NCBI RefSeq assembly: GCF_001403615.1
Contig: NZ_LN879456.1
Location: 1,240,001 to 1,304,000 of the forward strand
Direction: 5' to 3'
DNA from: Desnuesiella massiliensis
GTDB taxonomy: Bacteria > Bacillota > Clostridia > Clostridiales > Clostridiaceae
DNA: 64,000 nt
In this document: positions 61,262 to 64,000 of the stretch, piece by piece
Layout of the letters: the number at the start of each line of letters is the position of its first letter
Position numbering within the stretch: the stretch's first letter is position 1
The notes under the pieces: model-generated
The model's input: the letters and a program-made list of their open reading frames with translations, nothing else
The model's database searches: none
Told to the model about the DNA's origin: nothing
Made by a program: the position numbers and the translations under genes

Positions 61262-61392
61262 TTAGGTATAAAAAAAACACACCTATGGAACATACTACTG
61301 TCCCACAGATGTGTATAATATCACAATCTGCTGCCACACTTTGGTGGCCCAGCCCCACGACCTTAATGAATAAGGTTCATCGCCTGCTCAGT
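61262..61392 (-). promoter_or_regulatory. NiCo (czcD-type) riboswitch with terminator
   Basis: On the minus strand the leader begins ACTGAGCAGGC (from 61,392) and ends CATCTGTGGGACAGT (to 61,297), the conserved ends of the known NiCo riboswitch, with a GGGGCTGGG-type core and hairpins between. The 3' arm ACACATCTGTGGGAC can instead pair with GTTCCATAGGTGTGT, followed by TTTTTTTT, forming a terminator. Ligand binding would therefore favour read-through into the ATPase gene. The class is known to sense Co2+/Ni2+ and, in later work, Fe2+. Confidence 0.85.
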
Positions 61393-61451
61393 TTGTACTG
61401 TTGATCTCGCATTTCAAGTAGAAATGTAATGCAGCGCAAAGAGATATTATT

Positions 61452-61480
61452 ATCATATCGAAATATTATTTAATTGTCAA
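61452..61480 (-). promoter_or_regulatory. Promoter of the riboswitch-ATPase transcript
   Basis: TTGACA (61,475-61,480) and TATGAT (61,452-61,457) on the minus strand with exactly 17 bases between, about 60 bases before the riboswitch. A consensus sigma-A promoter. Confidence 0.75.
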
Positions 61481-61615
61481 GACAATTGGATGGATTTGTT
61501 AAAGTTTTTTTGTTTTAGTGTATACATCAATTAACTGTTCTTCCTATTATTTTATTATTTCTCCGATAATGATAAATTATTACAAATTATTAATATCCAC
61601 TACTCCTAGTTCTGC

Positions 61616-61718
61616 TTATTCTTTAACTTTTTTCATAAATAAATACGCCACAACTACAAAAACTACACCTGAAACAATCACTGTTATCTTTGTATACACA
61701 TCAGTGCCTGCTACATCT
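61616..61718 (-). pseudogene. C-terminal fragment of a membrane protein
   Basis: A minus-strand frame reading DVAGTDVYTKITVIVSGVVF and then VVVAYLFMKKVKE and a stop. It has one membrane helix and a basic tail but no start, and joins the mntH remnant head-on. Family unknown. Confidence 0.3.
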
Positions 61719-62488
61719 TAGTTGCTGTCATTTGCATATCTTATACAATTGAACTATTTCTAGCAAAGCCTGATTGGGGATTGGCAGGCTTACATGTACT
61801 TTTACCATCATTACCAAATGGAGAAGCCGTGCTTATTGCTGTTGGAATGTTAGGTGCTACAGTAACACCGCATGTAATTTACCTTCATTGTCAAAATTGT
61901 ACGATGCAGAAATAAGGATTTATCAGTAGAAGATAAAAAGAAACATTTAAAAATGGAGAGATTGGACATTACCATCGCTATGAATATCGCCTTCATAGTT
62001 AATGCAGCAATGGTAATTGTATCAGCTTCTGTATTTTATAGAAATGGTATGGTTGTTGAATCCATTGAACAAACACATAAATCGTTATCCCCCTTGCTGG
62101 GTGCCGCATCAAGTGGCTCTTTCGGTTTGGCACTTATAGCATCTGCTCTTTCTTCTACCGTTGGTACTATGGCAAGGCAGACAATAATGCAGGGATTCAT
62201 AGTCCTTAATATCAATGATAATGTAACGAGGCTCGTAACAATGTTTCCAAGTATGCTCATAATAGTTTTAGACCTTAATCCGATGAATGCTCTTGTTTTA
62301 GTCAGGTCACATTAAGTTTTATACTTCCAGTTGCTATCATTCCGATGTTATTAATTACAAAAAGGAAAGATTTAATGGGTTCCTTAGTAAATAAACCTAT
62401 TACGAATATAATGGGATGGATTATATCAAGTGGGATAATAGCTGCAAACGCAGTTCTTTTATTTTTGATATTTACCGGAAATGTATAA
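61718..62488 (+). pseudogene. mntH: Nramp/MntH metal-uptake gene, decayed
   Basis: A truncated Nramp-family Mn2+/Fe2+ transporter in three frames. Recognisable pieces are VAVICISYTIELFLAKPDWG and ATVTPHVIYLHC; then ITIAMNIAFIVNAAMVIVSA and TMARQTIMQGF in a second frame; then SQVTLSFILPVAIIPMLLIT and the C-terminus in a third. Frameshifts fall near 61,890 and 62,305, and the 5' ~40% is missing. It cannot make a working transporter. Confidence 0.85.
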
Positions 62489-63017
62489 AAAAACATAAAT
62501 TTAAATTGTTACCCATGCTTACTTTAATACTACTAGAACCAATTCTCAGTTTTTGCTGACACCATAGTACTTCAAAATGGTGATAAGGATAAAAAGCTCT
62601 TTGTCAGTATTGAGGTAGGAAGAAATGCCTTTATTTAAATTATAAACAGTACAAAAAATATGTTAAAGACTCTACAACAATCTATGCATAAGATCAGTTG
62701 CTGATTCAGATACTTCGATTACGCATGCCAATACAGTATTTGCCTTAACTCGCAAGGCAAAAAGCAGTTCTCTAGTCTCAACGTGGCTCGAGTGCTTATT
62801 ATTGATGTCTGCGTTCTTGGGAACATATCACCATGGAATTTTTATGAAGTGTAGATTATATTTCACTTCGTATTGAGCACCAAAAGCTTATGGATCAAGA
62901 AAAGTAGTAACGGTCAAGGCACCCCCAACTCAAAAAAACTTCCCTCGATATATTCCCATTAACACACGCTCTAAACCTTTTGATATACCAGAACATAATG
63001 TCCCAGTTGGAAGTAGG
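62489..63017. other. Region without a supported gene
   Basis: About 530 bases with no convincing intact coding region. A minus-strand open stretch near 62,680-62,840 reads ELLFALRVKANTVLACVIEV and SESATDLMHRLL but has no start and no recognised family. It looks like further decayed DNA between mntH and the regulator. Confidence 0.4.
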
Positions 63018-63681
63018 TTAAACAAGAAGAAGCCCATCCAAATCCAATATTTCAATTTTCTTGTGTATCTTCTGTTTAATAAGTCCTGCGTCCTCAAGCT
63101 CACTTAGCTTTCTACTTATGGTTTCCGGAGTTGTACCTAAATAGGATGCTAAATCTTTTTTACTCATTGGTAATACAATTTTCCCTGATTGTTTCTCATC
63201 ACCCATGCACTCAACTAAGAAAAGCGCAATCCGGGTTTCCACTTTTAAAGTAGCAAGTCGAGAAGTTTGTTTTTCTGAATGTTCTAATCTATTTGAAAAT
63301 TCAGCTAATATTTTCAACGAAATGGAGGGATATTTCATAAGAAATTCTTGTAAATCAGTACGTTTTATTGTACAAACCTGGGTTGCTTCCATTGCTTCTG
63401 CATATGATTCATGAATCGATTCGTTAAACAACGCCAATTCTCCAGTGAAGTCTCCTATACGTAAAATACGTACCAGCTGTTCTTTTCCAGATTCAGATAA
63501 CCTGTATATTTTAATTTTTCCTTCGCTTACTATATATAGTGATTCCGAAAAGTCACCTGCTTTATAAATTATCTCTCCCTTTTTAAATGAAACAGTTCTG
63601 GTTACTTCCATAATTTCAGCCATTTGTTCATCTTCCAAATGGTTAAATATTGGAACTATAGAAATACACGCGTTGTGTTGC
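63018..63681 (-). pseudogene. Crp/Fnr-family regulator, 5' truncated by IS copy 4
   Basis: A ~220-residue remaining frame: cyclic-nucleotide-type sensor (FKKGEIIYKAGDFSESLYIVSEGKI) and a C-terminal HTH (MSKKDLASYLGTTPETISRKLSELEDAGLI). The frame continues upstream without a stop into the IS boundary (HNACISIVPIFNHLEDEQ), so the natural start, probably with an N-terminal Cys cluster as in FNR-like proteins, is lost. An internal TTG at 63638 could still give a 206-residue protein. Confidence 0.8.
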
Positions 63682-64000
63682 CTCTTAAGCCCCTAGATTG
63701 ACTTGGACAATTGCCTATACATTTATTATAATGTAGAAAGTGATTGGAGGTAAGTTATGAAAGGTAAAAGTTATACAAAAGAGCTAAAAGATGAAATATT
63801 AAGAGAAGTACAGGAAGTAGGAAATGTTTCACTAGTTGCAAGAAGACACGGAGTGTCAAAGTCAACCATATTTACTTGGATAAAAAATTCAAAAGCTAAG
63901 GATGAAATTAAAGTTAAGCCAGGAAGAAAGACTTTAATTGGGGGAGAAAAGGAGCTTGAAAGCGAGCTTACAGAAGTAACAAAAGAAAATGATCAGTTAA
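63682..64000 (+). mobile_element. IS3-family element, copy 4 (5' part only)
   Basis: Begins CTCTTAAGCCCCTAG like the other copies and runs off the right edge. The preceding pentamer is GTTGC. It is in the same orientation as copy 2 and disrupts the Crp/Fnr gene. Confidence 0.9.
63757..64000 (+). CDS. IS3-family OrfA, copy 4 (3' end outside window)
   Basis: The first ~81 codons of OrfA, identical to the other copies over the part seen, with GGAGG before the ATG. Confidence 0.9.
   Translation, partial: MKGKSYTKELKDEILREVQEVGNVSLVARRHGVSKSTIFTWIKNSKAKDEIKVKPGRKTLIGGEKELESELTEVTKENDQL

Noticed and set aside
61518..61721. A 67-codon rightward frame
   Set aside because: Low-complexity Thr/Tyr-rich product; the opposite strand encodes a better membrane-protein fragment.

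Overview
The window is AT-rich, low-GC Firmicute DNA. Clostridium-type gene families (TnpX/TnpV/TnpW transposon genes, Spo0E-like phosphatases, bacteriohemerythrin, GGDEF/EAL proteins, strong AGGAGG ribosome sites, ATG/GTG/TTG starts) suggest a spore-forming clostridium. There is no rRNA, tRNA or CRISPR array that I can support. Almost everything is mobile or defence DNA, and most genes lie on the minus strand.

Layout, left to right. (1) 1-7.5 kb: a four-gene restriction-modification island read leftwards: small HTH protein, C5-cytosine methyltransferase, SNF2-type helicase, Type III Mod, Type III Res (runs off the left edge). (2) 7.7-44.8 kb: a conjugative element. Read right to left it encodes VirD4, a VirB2-like protein, a Flp-like candidate pilin, VirB6/TrbL, a VirB3/PrgI-like protein, a complete Tad/Cpa-type pilus set (prepilin peptidase, CpaB, CpaE, CpaF, TadB, TadC and two pilin-like/TadE-like proteins), a HigBA toxin-antitoxin pair, secreted proteins, two orphan DNA methyltransferases, VirB4, a c-di-GMP gene pair, a C39 peptidase, a P-loop protein and a replication-type HTH protein. 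(3) 11,971-25,975: a 14.0-kb Tn4451-like mobilizable transposon (TnpX, TnpW, TnpV, MobC, MOBP relaxase) sits inside virB4 and splits it. Its cargo is a hemerythrin, a chemoreceptor, GGDEF and EAL genes, a two-gene BcgI-like restriction system and a Spo0E/XRE pair. An IS1380-family element has truncated the EAL gene. (4) 44.8-51.4 kb: an IS256-family element, a ~594-codon HNH-nuclease gene broken by an IS3-family insertion, a second relaxase and an EEP-type phosphohydrolase. (5) 51.5-64 kb: an IS-riddled region of more chromosomal character: a protein kinase, a cation-efflux gene split by a different IS3-family element, a zinc-ribbon protein, a flgB split by an IS3 copy, a P-type cation ATPase behind a NiCo (czcD-type) riboswitch, a decayed Nramp/mntH gene and a Crp/Fnr regulator truncated by the fourth IS3 copy.

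How it works together: the conjugative element combines a Type IV secretion system with a Tad-like pilus machine, but is probably crippled for its own transfer because virB4 is interrupted. The interrupting transposon carries its own relaxase and could be mobilized by other systems. Both mobile elements carry a Spo0E-like gene with a divergent XRE repressor, hinting that each may tune host sporulation. Four copies of one 1,386-bp IS3-family element have shaped the right third; at two of them a 5-bp GATAA duplication lets the interrupted genes be rebuilt exactly.
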